A stretch of DNA of 64,000 nt from Posidoniimonas corsicana (GCF_007859765.1 NZ_SIHJ01000001.1:3761156-3825155), one strand, 5' to 3'. Positions 37,505 through 46,747 are shown, numbered from the stretch's first letter. The notes: generated by a model not told the origin, from the letters alone. Translations and numbers: made by a program.

Positions 37505-38962
37505 ATGCCCGAAGAGACCCCCACCCCGCAAGCAAACGAGTCCACCGGCGCCGATGTGCAGCCCACACAGCCGGAGGCCCCTGCGGAGCCTGCGGCCGAC
37601 CGCCCGAGCGAGCGGATCAGGATCGGCAATCAGCGCGAAGGAACGGAAAACAGCCAGCCCGCGATGCCCAAGCCGGTCACGCCGGTCACCAAAAAGGCCG
37701 CGGAGCCGACGCCGTCAAAGTACCCACCGCCCAACGTGCGGGCCCAGCTCACCCCCGAACTGGAGGCCGAGCTCGAAGCGGCCCTGGGCGGCCAGTCGCT
37801 CGACGCGCTGATCGACGAGTCAACTAGCGAAATCTCGCAGGAGCTTCCGTCCGAGACCCGGGTCACTGGCAGGGTCACGCGGCAGCACGGCGACAGCGTG
37901 TTCTTCGATCTTGGCGGGCACCGCGAAGGCGTTGTGAAGCTCCAGCAGTTCGAAGAAGACGCCCACCCAGAAACCGGCGCCGAGATGGAGCTGGTCGTGG
38001 TACGGCTGGTGGATGGCTTGTACGAACTTTCTCTGCCCAACGCCGCCGTCGAGGTAGGCGACTGGGACGACGTCTCCGAGGGTCAGGTCGTCGAGGTCGC
38101 GGTGACGGGCGTGAATAAGGGGGGCTTGGAGTGCCAAGTCGCTGGCATCAAAGGCTTTATGCCGATGGGCCAGATCTCCCTTTACCGTGTCGAAACCCCG
38201 GAAGACTACGTCGGTCAGCGTCTGGCTTGCGTCGTTACCGAGGCCAACCGCGACAAGGGGAATCTCGTACTCAGCCACCGCGCCGTGATGGAGCGAGAGC
38301 GAGCTGAGAAACGCGACAAGCTGCTTGCTGAGCTCGCTCCCGGCCAAATCCGCGAGGGGGTGGTCCGCAGCCTCCGCGACTTTGGCGCCTTTGTCGACCT
38401 CGGCGGCGTGGACGGCCTTGTGCACGTCAGCAAAATGAGCTGGGAACGGGTCAACCACCCCAGCGAAGTGCTCAGCGAAGGGCAGAACGTCAAGGTCAAG
38501 GTCGAGAGCGTCGACCCAGAGTCCGGGAAGATCGGACTGTCCTACCGCGAGTCAGCCGAGAATCCTTGGGACGGCGTCGACGCCAAGTACCCGATCGGGT
38601 CCAAGCCAAGCGGGGTCGTCACCAAACTGATGGATTTCGGCGCGTTTGTCCGACTCGAGGCGGGCGTGGAGGGCCTGATCCATATCTCTGAGCTCGCCCA
38701 CGGACGCGTGATGCGGGCCTCTGACGTGGTGAGCGAGGGTCAGCAGGTGGAGGTCAAGGTGCTGAGCGTCGAACGCGACAAGCAGCGGATAGGCCTGTCG
38801 CTCAAAGCACTAACAGCTGGACCTGTGAAGGACGCCAAACCTGCCGACGAAGACCTGCCACTCCCGACAGACGCGCCCAAGGCGCCAACGAAGCACACCG
38901 GCACGCTCAAGGGTGGAGTTGGCGCCCCCACGGGCGGCGAGAAGTTCGGCCTAAAGTGGTAG
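37505..38962 (+). CDS. S1 RNA-binding protein with four S1 domains (ribosomal S1-like)
   Basis: 485 residues. A ~115-residue Pro/Ala/acidic lead precedes four S1 domains at about residues 118-182, 189-259, 276-345 and 361-432. Repeated S1 cores are visible: GRVTRQHGDSVFFDLGG, VTGVNKGGLECQVAGIKGFMP, GVVRSLRDFGAFVDLGGVDGLVHVS and GVVTKLMDFGAFVRLEAGVEGLIHIS. It binds single-stranded RNA and may serve as ribosomal protein S1 or as a translation or RNA-decay accessory; four domains is fewer than the six of E. coli S1. The tail GGEKFGLKW is conserved-looking. Its own promoter lies in the preceding 220 nt. Confidence 0.9.
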   Translation: MPEETPTPQANESTGADVQPTQPEAPAEPAADRPSERIRIGNQREGTENSQPAMPKPVTPVTKKAAEPTPSKYPPPNVRAQLTPELEAELEAALGGQSLDALIDESTSEISQELPSETRVTGRVTRQHGDSVFFDLGGHREGVVKLQQFEEDAHPETGAEMELVVVRLVDGLYELSLPNAAVEVGDWDDVSEGQVVEVAVTGVNKGGLECQVAGIKGFMPMGQISLYRVETPEDYVGQRLACVVTEANRDKGNLVLSHRAVMERERAEKRDKLLAELAPGQIREGVVRSLRDFGAFVDLGGVDGLVHVSKMSWERVNHPSEVLSEGQNVKVKVESVDPESGKIGLSYRESAENPWDGVDAKYPIGSKPSGVVTKLMDFGAFVRLEAGVEGLIHISELAHGRVMRASDVVSEGQQVEVKVLSVERDKQRIGLSLKALTAGPVKDAKPADEDLPLPTDAPKAPTKHTGTLKGGVGAPTGGEKFGLKW

Positions 38963-39310
38963 GCGAGCCAACTCGGCTAACCAGCCGAGCTGAGATAGCT
39001 GCCTAGCAGCGGTAGCCCATCTTTCCAGGACGAAGCTGTAGCCGCGTTCCCGGCGACTCTCCCTGCGCTCTGGGCAGCCACTGACAAACAGATTCTGCGG
39101 GACGGTCCGCTTAAGCCCCCGCGGCAACGCTGGAGTCAGAGGCGCCCGAGATTACAGAAGCGTGGCCTCCAGTATGTCGCCGCGTGAGAATGAAAAGCTC
39201 CGTCACCCAAGACTCTGGTGACGCCCTTCCCCTTCGCGCACAAAATAAGGCACGCCTCGCTCCGCGAGGCGTGCCTTTGTCGGATAGATCTCTAAGCGGC
39301 CTTGTAGGCT
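38963..39310. other. intergenic region holding hairpins between S1 and PEP-CTERM genes
   Basis: 348 bp between convergent genes. CTCGGCT-AACC-AGCCGAG (38972-38989) lies right after the S1 stop. CGTCACC / GGTGACG (39201-39207 with 39217-39223) is a second stem. A strong terminator follows at 39247-39277. No coding region is seen. Confidence 0.5.
39242..39280 (-). terminator. terminator for the PEP-CTERM gene at 39311-40096
   Basis: Arms AAGGCACGCCTCGC (39247-39260) and GCGAGGCGTGCCTT (39264-39277) pair over 14 bp with loop TCC. Read on the minus strand it is followed by TTATTTTG, a T-rich tail. Confidence 0.85.
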
Positions 39311-40096
39311 CTAGCTGCGGCGACGAGCGCCAAGAACAGCCAGACCTAGTGCGGCCAGAGCAGCGGCGGCGGGCTCAGGAACAGGATTCAGGTCGCCGCC
39401 AGGAATGATCGTGAAGTCCTTCTTGTCGATGAAGGCAGTCGTGTTGGGGTTCGTTTCCGCCGTGGTAACCAAGGTGTCATCGATGACAACGCTACCCTTA
39501 GTCGCGTACGAGTTCTGACCGAAGCCAGCGTTCGCAAGAGCCGGGCCGAAGTCAATAAAGAGCTGATTCGTCCAGCCGTTAGTGCCGGGCGAAGTCACAA
39601 GATCCCAGCTACTGAATACGCTGCTGGTGATCTTGATGGGGGATGCGAGAGCGGTACCGTCCACGTGGGTGATCTCAACCTCAGCGTAGATACCTGCGCC
39701 TGCGGCAGTCGCAGCGGAGCCAGCCCCGAACAATGTCACGCTGCCGGACTCGTTGATCGTGAAGCTGTTGAGCCCTGCGCCGGGAGCGGTCATGAAGTCA
39801 AAATTCAACTGACCATCGGTCGTGTCGGCGCCGGGGGATCCGTCCGCCGAGTTCGAGGCGAAAGTCGGATCGAAATCCAAGACGTTGCCGGTGATATCGG
39901 GCGCGCCGTAGAGCGGCAGAGCGTCGGTCCCGGAAGACTCGGTGACATCCGTGTACATCACCGCACCCGGCGGGATGTCACTAAAGTCACCGTAATTGAT
40001 CGGTGCGGAGAACGCGGTGGGAGCAACGAGAAGAGACGCAGCAAAGAGCGCAAGGGTGCGCCCTTGGAAGGATAGCGAGCGAATCATCGAGGACAT
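39311..40096 (-). CDS. PEP-CTERM exported protein
   Basis: 261 residues. The signal peptide (FQGRTLALFAASLLVAPTAFSA) is followed by a beta-rich, Asp/Asn/Thr-rich domain (GDFSDIPPGAVMYTDVTESSG..., GSVTLFGAGSAATAAGAG). The C-terminus is a PEP-CTERM tail, PVPEPAAAALAALGLAVLGARRRS. The ATG at 40096 has GGAG 8 nt upstream. A 23-bp near-perfect palindrome at 40188-40210 lies in its 5' region and a strong terminator lies downstream. It is surface-exported by an exosortase, absent here. No specific function can be read. Confidence 0.85.
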   Translation of the reverse strand: MSSMIRSLSFQGRTLALFAASLLVAPTAFSAPINYGDFSDIPPGAVMYTDVTESSGTDALPLYGAPDITGNVLDFDPTFASNSADGSPGADTTDGQLNFDFMTAPGAGLNSFTINESGSVTLFGAGSAATAAGAGIYAEVEITHVDGTALASPIKITSSVFSSWDLVTSPGTNGWTNQLFIDFGPALANAGFGQNSYATKGSVVIDDTLVTTAETNPNTTAFIDKKDFTIIPGGDLNPVPEPAAAALAALGLAVLGARRRS

Positions 40097-40540
40097 GAGA
40101 TCTACTCCGACGTTTGCAGATTCAAATGAGGTTTACTCTGGCAGTCCAGGAAACTCGTCTTCCCGGACCTCGAAGGACATTCACATCAGCGGCGTCGTCA
40201 TGACGCCGCTCGAATTAAGCACTCGCTGGACAAGTTCAGTGCTGCAAGACCGTGCATTTCGGGCCGATTGAGCAGGCATTCCACGCAATGCGGGCTGCCA
40301 CCAAGTGCCTAACTCAGGACTCATGATAACGCACGTGCGGGAAATAGCGATAACAATTTCGCTAAAACCCCGAAACTATTCTGCGGTCCGGCGCACCCCA
40401 GCTTCCCACTATCCTTACAGGGGCTTACGCCGCCTAGATGACAGGGGTCGCCTCCGCCCTTCCCCTCCTCCGGCAATCGACGTAAGATCCTGGCGGGTAG
40501 CACTTTCCGACCTGTCCTCGACGCCACTGAGCGGGCTCTG
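40097..40540. other. divergent regulatory region between the PEP-CTERM and thrS genes
   Basis: 444 bp. It holds the palindrome at 40188-40210 and an A/T-richer stretch at 40350-40385. TAGCGA/TCGCTA around TAACAATT is a small stem near 40346-40366. No T-box specifier, tRNA-like leader or ORF is seen, although thrS follows. Confidence 0.45.
40188..40210. repeat. 23-bp near-perfect palindrome
   Basis: AGCGGCGTC / GACGCCGCT separated by GTCAT, in the 5' region of the PEP-CTERM gene (92 nt before its ATG). It could be an operator, a 5'-UTR stem or a terminator without T tract. Confidence 0.6.
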
Positions 40541-42691
40541 ATGTTGACAATCTCCCTTCCGGACGGCAGTCAACGCCGATTCGAAAAGCAAGTAAACGTA
40601 CGAGAGGTCGCCCTCGATATCGGCGAAGGGTTGGCCAAAGCCGCCATTGCCTGCGAGGTAGACGGCGTCCAGCGGGATCTCTCCCACCAGTTACCCGCCG
40701 ACGGCGAGGTTCAGCTCCGCTTGTACACCAAGCGGGATCCCGAAGCGCTAAGCATCATGCGGCACTCGGCCGCCCATGTGATGGCCCAGGCCGTGATGCG
40801 GCTATTCCCCGACGTTCAGCTAGCATTCGGCCCGGTTACCGACACCGGCTTCTACTACGACATGCAGCTGCCGCGAGCGCTCAGCGAAGACGACTTCGCT
40901 GCGATCGAGGCGGAGATGAAGAAGATCATCAAAGAGGACCTGCCCTTCGAACGGTTCGAGCAGCTCAAGGCCGACTCCATCCAGCTCTGCGAGGAGATGG
41001 GCCAGGGCTTCAAGGTAGAACACCTGCAAACCGGGCTAGGCGACGAAGAGTCGGTTTCGTTCTACCGGCAGGGCGAATTCGTCGACCTGTGCCGCGGGGT
41101 GCACGTCCCAAGCACCGCCCACTTGGGCAAGGCCTTCAAGCTGCTGAGCGTGGCCGGCGCCTACTGGAAGGGCGACGCGAGCCGTCAGCAGCTCCAGCGT
41201 CTGTACGCCACGGCGTTCTTCGACAAGAAGGAGCTGAAAGAGCACCTTCATCGTCTGGAGGAAGCCAAGAAACGCGACCACCGGGTGCTCGGCAAGCAGC
41301 TCGACCTGTTCACCATCGACAACAAGGTCGGCTCGGGACTGATTCTGTGGATGCCCAAGGGCGCGACGCTGCGTCAGTGCCTTGAGGAATACATCCGCGA
41401 TGAGCTTCGGCGACGTGGTTATCAGGCGGTTTACACCCCGCACATCGGGCGGGTTGAGCTCTACGAGACCTCGGGCCATTTCCCCTATTACCGCGAATCG
41501 CAGTTCCCCCCGCTCTGCGAGCATGAGGCGGGGCAGCTGGTCGATGTGTTCGTCGAACGCCTGAAGAAGGGTGGGCTCGACTCGGCCGACGAGCAGAAGC
41601 TGCTGCAGGCAGCACGAGTGTTGGGCTACGAGGGCGACTACCCTGCTGACGGCACAAACGAGGAAAAAGCCGCCGCGTTGGACGCGTGGGCCCACGAGCA
41701 CGAGCGGTACCTGCTCAAGCCGATGAACTGCCCGCACCACATCATGATCTACAAGTCCAAGCCGCGCAGCTACCGCGACCTGCCGATCCGGCTAGCCGAG
41801 TTTGGCTCGGTCTACCGGTACGAGCAGTCGGGCGAGCTGAGCGGCATGACCCGCGTGCGGGGATTCACCCAGGACGACGCTCACCTGTTCTGCACGGAGG
41901 ATCAGGTTGCTGAGGAGGTGCGCGGCTGCCTGGAGATGACCCAGGGCGTGCTGCAGTCGCTGGGGATGGACAACTACCGGGTCCGCCTCGGTTTCCGCGA
42001 TCCCGACAGCACCAAGTACGTAGGCGACTCGGAGGTCTGGGACCGCGCCGAGGCGGCCATCGAGCGGGTGGCCAAGGAGATGAACCTGCCAGGCTGCGAG
42101 CCCGAGCCGGGCGAGGCGGCCTTCTACGGGCCCAAGATCGATTTTGTTGTGACCGACTGCATCGGTCGCGAGTGGCAGCTTGGGACCGTGCAGCTGGACT
42201 ACAACCTACCGAGCGAGGGCCGGTTCGCGCTCGAATACATCGGCCCGGACAACAAGCCCCACCGGCCCGTGATGATCCACCGAGCCCCGCTGGGCTCGAT
42301 GGAGCGGTTCATCGGGGTGCTGATCGAGCACTTCTCGGGCGCGTTCCCCCTGTGGCTGGCGCCCGAGCAGTGCCGGGTGCTGACCGTCAGCGAAAAGTCC
42401 GAGGAATACGGGCGTGAGGTGCAGCAGAAGCTGCTAGCTGCCGGGTTGAGGGCCGAGGGTGACTACCGGGGCGCCAAGCTCGGCGCGAAGATCCGGGAGG
42501 CTCAGCTGGAGCTCATCCCCTACATGCTGGTCGTGGGCGAGAAGGACCGCGACAACGGCACCGTCACCGTCCGGGACCGCCAGGATGGCGATATCGGTGC
42601 CATGCCGCTCGATGAGGCCATCGCGAAGCTGCAGGATGAGATCGCCCGCAAGGTGGTCCGTCAGCGTCCAGCCGACGACGAGGCGGTCTGA
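40541..42691 (+). CDS. thrS: threonyl-tRNA synthetase
   Basis: Class II synthetase charging tRNA-Thr. 716 residues against about 640 in most bacteria. The TGS domain is at 1-60, and the N2 editing domain has [12 protein letters not shown] (HxxxH) at about 74-85 and [11 protein letters not shown] with Cys184. The catalytic core has MNCPHH (Cys397, zinc ligand), DDAHLF (His448) and [13 protein letters not shown] (third His). The anticodon-binding domain is at the end. A ~65-residue insertion (about 324-388, Lys/Glu/Gln-rich, with [14 protein letters not shown]) splits the region before MNCPHH and accounts for the extra length. infC follows, the usual gene order. Confidence 0.97.
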   Translation: MLTISLPDGSQRRFEKQVNVREVALDIGEGLAKAAIACEVDGVQRDLSHQLPADGEVQLRLYTKRDPEALSIMRHSAAHVMAQAVMRLFPDVQLAFGPVTDTGFYYDMQLPRALSEDDFAAIEAEMKKIIKEDLPFERFEQLKADSIQLCEEMGQGFKVEHLQTGLGDEESVSFYRQGEFVDLCRGVHVPSTAHLGKAFKLLSVAGAYWKGDASRQQLQRLYATAFFDKKELKEHLHRLEEAKKRDHRVLGKQLDLFTIDNKVGSGLILWMPKGATLRQCLEEYIRDELRRRGYQAVYTPHIGRVELYETSGHFPYYRESQFPPLCEHEAGQLVDVFVERLKKGGLDSADEQKLLQAARVLGYEGDYPADGTNEEKAAALDAWAHEHERYLLKPMNCPHHIMIYKSKPRSYRDLPIRLAEFGSVYRYEQSGELSGMTRVRGFTQDDAHLFCTEDQVAEEVRGCLEMTQGVLQSLGMDNYRVRLGFRDPDSTKYVGDSEVWDRAEAAIERVAKEMNLPGCEPEPGEAAFYGPKIDFVVTDCIGREWQLGTVQLDYNLPSEGRFALEYIGPDNKPHRPVMIHRAPLGSMERFIGVLIEHFSGAFPLWLAPEQCRVLTVSEKSEEYGREVQQKLLAAGLRAEGDYRGAKLGAKIREAQLELIPYMLVVGEKDRDNGTVTVRDRQDGDIGAMPLDEAIAKLQDEIARKVVRQRPADDEAV

Positions 42692-42765
42692 GCCGGCTGC
42701 GCTGGCTGGACGGCTGAGGCCGGTTGAGCGGCTCCTCCGGAGCGGAGGGTCGCGCCGGCCATCTG

Positions 42766-42795
42766 TTGACGCGCTGCCGCATTATGGCCAATACT
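42766..42795 (+). promoter_or_regulatory. candidate sigma-70-type promoter upstream of infC
   Basis: TTGACG (42766-42771) and AATACT (42790-42795) with an 18-nt spacer, 146 nt before infC. This matches 5/6 and 4/6 consensus positions. It would allow infC to be transcribed separately from thrS. By-eye match only. Confidence 0.35.
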
Positions 42796-42940
42796 TCTGG
42801 TGACGTAGCGACTTTTCGGCCTGGGTTGAGCGTTCCGGTGGCCGCCGGATCGGCCCAGGACGGTCGCAACAGCAGCCCCGCGACGCCAACCCCTTCGCCC
42901 GTCGCCGGGCCGAACGTATCCCCCATCTATTGGAGTTAGC

Positions 42941-43474
42941 TTGTCTCGAAACCGTCCCGTTGAACGGGCCCCCGATCGCAATCAACAACGTATCAACGAG
43001 CAGATACGAATCACCCCCGTCATGGTTGTCACCTCCGATGGTGAGAAGCTCGGGGTAATGGAAACCGAGGAAGCGCTGACGAAAGCCCGCGAGGCGGGCC
43101 TGGACCTCGTTGAGGTCGCGCCCGGGGCAAAGCCGCCGGTCTGCCGGATCATGGACTACGGCAAGTTCAAGTACCAGCAGAAGAAGCGTCAGCACAAGGG
43201 TCACGTTCACCACAGCCAGAACAAAGAAGTGCGACTGCGGCCGAAGATCGGCGAGCACGACTTCATGACCAAGGTGAACCGCGCGAAGGGGTTTCTTGAG
43301 AAGAAGGACAAGGTCGTCTTCAGCGTCATCTTCCGCGGCCGCGAGAACGCCCACGTCGACGAGGGCTTCAAGCTCGTGGAGCGTCTGATTAAAGAGCTGG
43401 AAGAGGTCTCGAAGGTCGAGCAGGCGCCCTCCATGCAGGGGCGCCGGATCGTTGTGACGTTCGCGCCGAAGTAG
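42941..43474 (+). CDS. infC: translation initiation factor IF-3
   Basis: 177 residues. N-terminal domain motif INEQIRITPVMVVTSDGEKLGVM, spread over residues 19-41, and C-terminal motif GRENAHVDEGFKLVERLIKEL, followed by RRIVVTFAPK at the end. It binds the 30S subunit to police start-codon choice. The start is TTG at 42941 with TGGAG 5-9 nt upstream. A near-cognate start is a known control device in infC (AUU in E. coli), so autoregulation is plausible. It follows thrS by 249 nt and is probably joined with ribosomal protein genes outside the window in most species, but here an unrelated gene follows. Confidence 0.97.
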   Translation: MSRNRPVERAPDRNQQRINEQIRITPVMVVTSDGEKLGVMETEEALTKAREAGLDLVEVAPGAKPPVCRIMDYGKFKYQQKKRQHKGHVHHSQNKEVRLRPKIGEHDFMTKVNRAKGFLEKKDKVVFSVIFRGRENAHVDEGFKLVERLIKELEEVSKVEQAPSMQGRRIVVTFAPK

Positions 43475-43605
43475 CTGCTTCGGCGATGCCAGCCGCTCGC
43501 CGGCGCCGTCAGCGCTAGCACGGCGGGCAGCTGCGGTGTTGCCTCGGATCGAGCGGGCGGATACGATCCGGCCGCTTCATTCCGCTTGCCCGCAGCCGCC
43601 TTGCA

Positions 43606-44610
43606 ATGCCCTCGGCAGTCCTCGATCCTAGCGCCGACAAGACCGTGGCCGCCGTTGCGCTCCCGGCCCGGCTGAAGCTGCTGTGCGTGACCACTCTGCA
43701 CAACGCCGCGGGCTGGATCACGCAGGCGCTCGCCAGCGAGGGCGCGACGCGGGCCAACCTGGAGGAAGCCATCGGCGCGACTTCCGCGCTCGCGCGGTTG
43801 CGCGAGGAGGTCTTCGACGCGGTGATGGTGCTTCACGAGCCCGGCATGCTCGACGCGCCCGGGTTTGTTGAGGCGATGCGTGGCGGCGGGCACGACGAGC
43901 CCGTTGTCGTGCTGGGCGAGGGCGAGCCGGCGGCCTGCACGGCCGACTGCTACTCGGCCGGCGCCGACGCGTACTGCTGCATCCGCCAGACGACGCCGCG
44001 CGTGCTCCTGTGCGAACTCCGCAGCGCGATCCGGCGGTGCGAGCTGGAACGCCAGAACCGCCGCCTGTACGAGGCCGAGCAGCAGCGGCTGACCATCGAG
44101 CACCAGGAGGCAGAACGCCTGCTGGCCGAGCAGCGCGGCCTCCTCGTCGAGCTGAACGCCATGCGTTCGGCCGACGACGCTCAAGGCGGGTTCTCTGAGC
44201 CCGCCGCCCCAACCGACGGCCGGCAAGGGCGGACCAGCGACCTGCCGGAAGCGTTGGTCGCCAACTACCGCGACGTGCTCCGGGCGTACGTGATCATGGG
44301 CGTCGGGAACCTGACAGTCGAGATGTCCAAGCTGGCCGAGCTGCTCGCCGCCGCGGGCGTAGCCGCGCACCGGGCTGTTCAGCTTCACCTGGACGTGCTC
44401 GAACAGCTGGTCCGCGGGTTGGGGGCCCGCAGCACCCGTCACGTGATGAACCGGGCCGATCTGCTGATCCTCGAGCTGATGATCCACCTGGCCGACGGGT
44501 ACCGCCGCCGGTACCGCGACGTTGAAGCCCCGCCCGAGCAGCTTATGCTGCCTGGGTTCGAGTGGATCGGCCCGCGTAGCGAACCACCAGCGTTCGAGCA
44601 CCCCGCCTAA
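43606..44610 (+). CDS. pseudo-receiver protein with coiled coil, unknown function
   Basis: 334 residues. The first ~130 residues follow a CheY-like pattern: FDAVMVLHEPGM, PVVVLGEGEPA and SAGADAYCCI. At the phospho-acceptor position, where Asp is expected, is His77, so phosphorylation is unlikely. A coiled coil of about 50 residues (LRSAIRRCELERQNRRLYEAEQQR..., in short pieces) follows, then a C-terminal helical domain with MGVGNLTVEMSKLAELLAAAGV. I do not recognise the C-terminal domain. It lies between infC and a MazG-type gene; no clear operon. Confidence 0.7.
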   Translation: MPSAVLDPSADKTVAAVALPARLKLLCVTTLHNAAGWITQALASEGATRANLEEAIGATSALARLREEVFDAVMVLHEPGMLDAPGFVEAMRGGGHDEPVVVLGEGEPAACTADCYSAGADAYCCIRQTTPRVLLCELRSAIRRCELERQNRRLYEAEQQRLTIEHQEAERLLAEQRGLLVELNAMRSADDAQGGFSEPAAPTDGRQGRTSDLPEALVANYRDVLRAYVIMGVGNLTVEMSKLAELLAAAGVAAHRAVQLHLDVLEQLVRGLGARSTRHVMNRADLLILELMIHLADGYRRRYRDVEAPPEQLMLPGFEWIGPRSEPPAFEHPA

Positions 44611-44718
44611 CTGCGGCGTGTCCGCAGGCTCAGCGCCACGTGGCTGGGCGCCCCGTGCCGTGCCGCCTCCGGCGGGCTATCATCGGGTTTTCCCCCGCAC
44701 GCCCCCGCCTGAAGAGCT

Positions 44719-45111
44719 ATGCCCGAAGCCTTTCCTGGAGACGCAGATACCACGGTCGCCGAGCTGCGGCGCAACATGGCGGCGTTCGTGGAGGAGCGGC
44801 AGTGGCGCCACTTCCACTCGCCCAAGAACATCTCGATGGCGTTGGCGGTTGAGGCCGCCGAGCTGCTCGAGCATTTCCAGTGGATGGACTCCGAGGAGTC
44901 CCGGCACATCGACGCGGACGCCGAGAAGCTGGCGGCCGTCGCCGAGGAGATCGCGGACGTGGTTGGGTACTCGTTCGCAATCGCCAACGAGCTGGGCATC
45001 GACCTCAGCCAGACTATCCGCGCCAAAATGGTCAAGAACGCCCAAAAGTACCCTGCCGAGCAGTTCCAGGGGCGGCACGAGCTCGGGCAGGATGGCAAAC
45101 CTGTTGGGTAG
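44719..45111 (+). CDS. MazG-like nucleotide pyrophosphohydrolase
   Basis: 130 residues. The all-alpha NTP-PPase fold shows ISMALAVEAAELLEHFQWM with the first Glu pair and EEIADVVGYSFAIANELGI with E-E-x2-D, together the four-acid metal-binding site. The AKMVKNAQKYP end matches the YpjD/MazG-like type that hydrolyses non-canonical or dCTP-type nucleotides. It overlaps the ATP-grasp gene by 20 nt, so the two are co-translated. Confidence 0.92.
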   Translation: MPEAFPGDADTTVAELRRNMAAFVEERQWRHFHSPKNISMALAVEAAELLEHFQWMDSEESRHIDADAEKLAAVAEEIADVVGYSFAIANELGIDLSQTIRAKMVKNAQKYPAEQFQGRHELGQDGKPVG

Positions 45112-46252
45112 CCGCCCGCGTCTGGCGATCGTTGGCGCCAGCGTTCGGGCCGCGGCGCAGTCGGCCTCGCGGGCGGGCCTGGACGTGGTCGCGGCGGATC
45201 TCTTTGCGGACGCCGATCTCCGAGAAGTAGGCCCGGCGACCCAGATTGAAGACTACCCGAGCGGGTTCTGCAGTTGGCTCGAGGGCGTCGAAGCGGACGC
45301 CTGGATGTACACCGGCGGGCTGGAGCGGTGGCCGGCGCTGATCGACCGGATGGCGCGTCTCAAGCCGCTCTGGGGCGTGTGTGGAGCACCGCTGCGCTCC
45401 GCACGAGACCTCCAGATACTACATGCGGCGTTGGCCGAGGCCGGCATTGGATTCCCCGAGACACGACCCTCGTCTGCCAGCCTACCGCTGGACGGGAGTT
45501 GGCTCTGCAAGGCGGACCGCGTGTGGGAGCTCGATAGACCAAACGCAGCAGCTGCCGGTCTGGAGCGGGGCGCCGTCTACCAGCGGCGGCTTACTGAGCA
45601 GCAGGGCCGGCCCGCGTCGGTGGTGTTTGTACTCGGGGACACCTGGGCCCGCACCGTCGGCGTCACCGAGCAGCTCATCGGCCCCCGTCACGGGGCGGCG
45701 CCGTTCCAGTACGCCGGTTCGGTTGGTCCGCTAGAGGTTGGCCGCGCGGTGGAGCGTCAGCTCAAGAGGCTCCGCGAGACACTTCGGCACGACTTTGAGC
45801 TGCGGGGCGTTGTGGGCGTTGATCTGTGGCTGTCTGACGATGAGTTCTGGGTTCTCGAGGTAAACCCACGCTACACCGCCTCGGTTGAGGTGTTGGAGCT
45901 GTCCGGCGCGACGCCGGTGCTGGGGCTGCACAGCTTGGCGTTCGCAAACGAGGCCCCGGCCAACGCTCTGCCTGCATCCCAGCCGGCTCGGGCGCCCGCA
46001 AAAAAGCAGATTCTCTACGCCCGCAGGGCCCTGTATGTCCCGGACTCCGTACAGTTAGGGGCCGCGTCGCCCGGAATGGGGGAGAACGCCGCCTGGCTTG
46101 CGGACCTGCCTGCGGGCGGTCAGCGGTTCGAACCGGGTGATCCCATCCTGACGGTAATCGCGCGCGGCGGCCTGGCGGAATCCAGTGCATTTGCTCGCTT
46201 CGTCGCCGAGACCGAGTCGCGGCTGTACGGGGCAACCCCTACACCAGAATAG
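45092..46252 (+). CDS. ATP-grasp domain protein, possible role in tetrahydromethanopterin-type cofactor metabolism
   Basis: 386 residues from the ATG at 45092. The first half has a Rossmann-like lead (RLAIVGASVRAAAQSASRAGLDVVAADLF). The ATP-grasp core shows WLCKADRVWELD, GAVYQRRL and GVVGVDLWLSDDEFWVLEVNPRYTAS, in short pieces, with the EVNPR metal/ATP motif. A C-terminal lipoyl-like stretch is absent. ATP-grasp enzymes ligate a carboxylate to an amine or thiol. Proteins of this kind are linked to H4MPT-type C1 cofactors in some bacteria; the ftr gene 10 kb away shows that such a cofactor is used here. The link is inference only. Confidence 0.7.
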   Translation: MANLLGSRPRLAIVGASVRAAAQSASRAGLDVVAADLFADADLREVGPATQIEDYPSGFCSWLEGVEADAWMYTGGLERWPALIDRMARLKPLWGVCGAPLRSARDLQILHAALAEAGIGFPETRPSSASLPLDGSWLCKADRVWELDRPNAAAAGLERGAVYQRRLTEQQGRPASVVFVLGDTWARTVGVTEQLIGPRHGAAPFQYAGSVGPLEVGRAVERQLKRLRETLRHDFELRGVVGVDLWLSDDEFWVLEVNPRYTASVEVLELSGATPVLGLHSLAFANEAPANALPASQPARAPAKKQILYARRALYVPDSVQLGAASPGMGENAAWLADLPAGGQRFEPGDPILTVIARGGLAESSAFARFVAETESRLYGATPTPE

Positions 46253-46264
46253 AGGAGCGGCGGC

Positions 46265-46747
46265 GTGAGAATTGGCGTGATCAGCGACACCCACGGCCAC
46301 GTCGACCTGACGCAGGACGCGGTGAGGATGCTGGAGAGCCTGGAGGTCGAGGCCGTGCTGCACTGTGGCGACGTCGGCGGCGCGGATGTGGTCCGCCAAT
46401 TCCATCAGTGGCCCACCCACTTTGTGGCTGGCAATTGCGACTACGACCTCGACTCGCTCGGCGCGGCGGTTGATGCCGAGGGCCAGCACTGGCACGGCCA
46501 GTTCGCCGATTTGGCATTCGACGGCGTGCGGGTCGCGCTGCTCCACAGCCACGACCGCAAGCGGTTCAAGCAGACCATCCAGGCGGGCGAGCACGAATTG
46601 GTGTGCTACGGCCACACCCACGTGGCGGCCATCGACGAAACCGGGCCCGTGATGGTGCTCAACCCGGGCGCGGTGTACCGCGCTAGCAGGCCCTCGGTGG
46701 CGGTGGTGGAGCTGAGCCCACTGTCGGCGACCATCGTCCCGCTGTAG
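46265..46747 (+). CDS. YfcE-type metallophosphoesterase
   Basis: 160 residues from a GTG start. The calcineurin-like set of motifs is complete: GVISDTHGH (DxH), LHCGDVGG (GD), AGNCDYD (GNxD) and CYGHTHVA (GHxH). The family hydrolyses phosphodiesters or phosphomonoesters with Mn or similar metal. Its physiological substrate is unknown. It lies 12 nt after the ATP-grasp stop and is probably in the same transcript as MazG and ATP-grasp. Confidence 0.93.
   Translation: MRIGVISDTHGHVDLTQDAVRMLESLEVEAVLHCGDVGGADVVRQFHQWPTHFVAGNCDYDLDSLGAAVDAEGQHWHGQFADLAFDGVRVALLHSHDRKRFKQTIQAGEHELVCYGHTHVAAIDETGPVMVLNPGAVYRASRPSVAVVELSPLSATIVPL

Noticed and set aside
40097-40540. T-box or tRNA-like leader in front of thrS
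   Set aside because: No specifier loop, AG bulge, or T-box consensus was seen, and the phylum does not usually use T-boxes.
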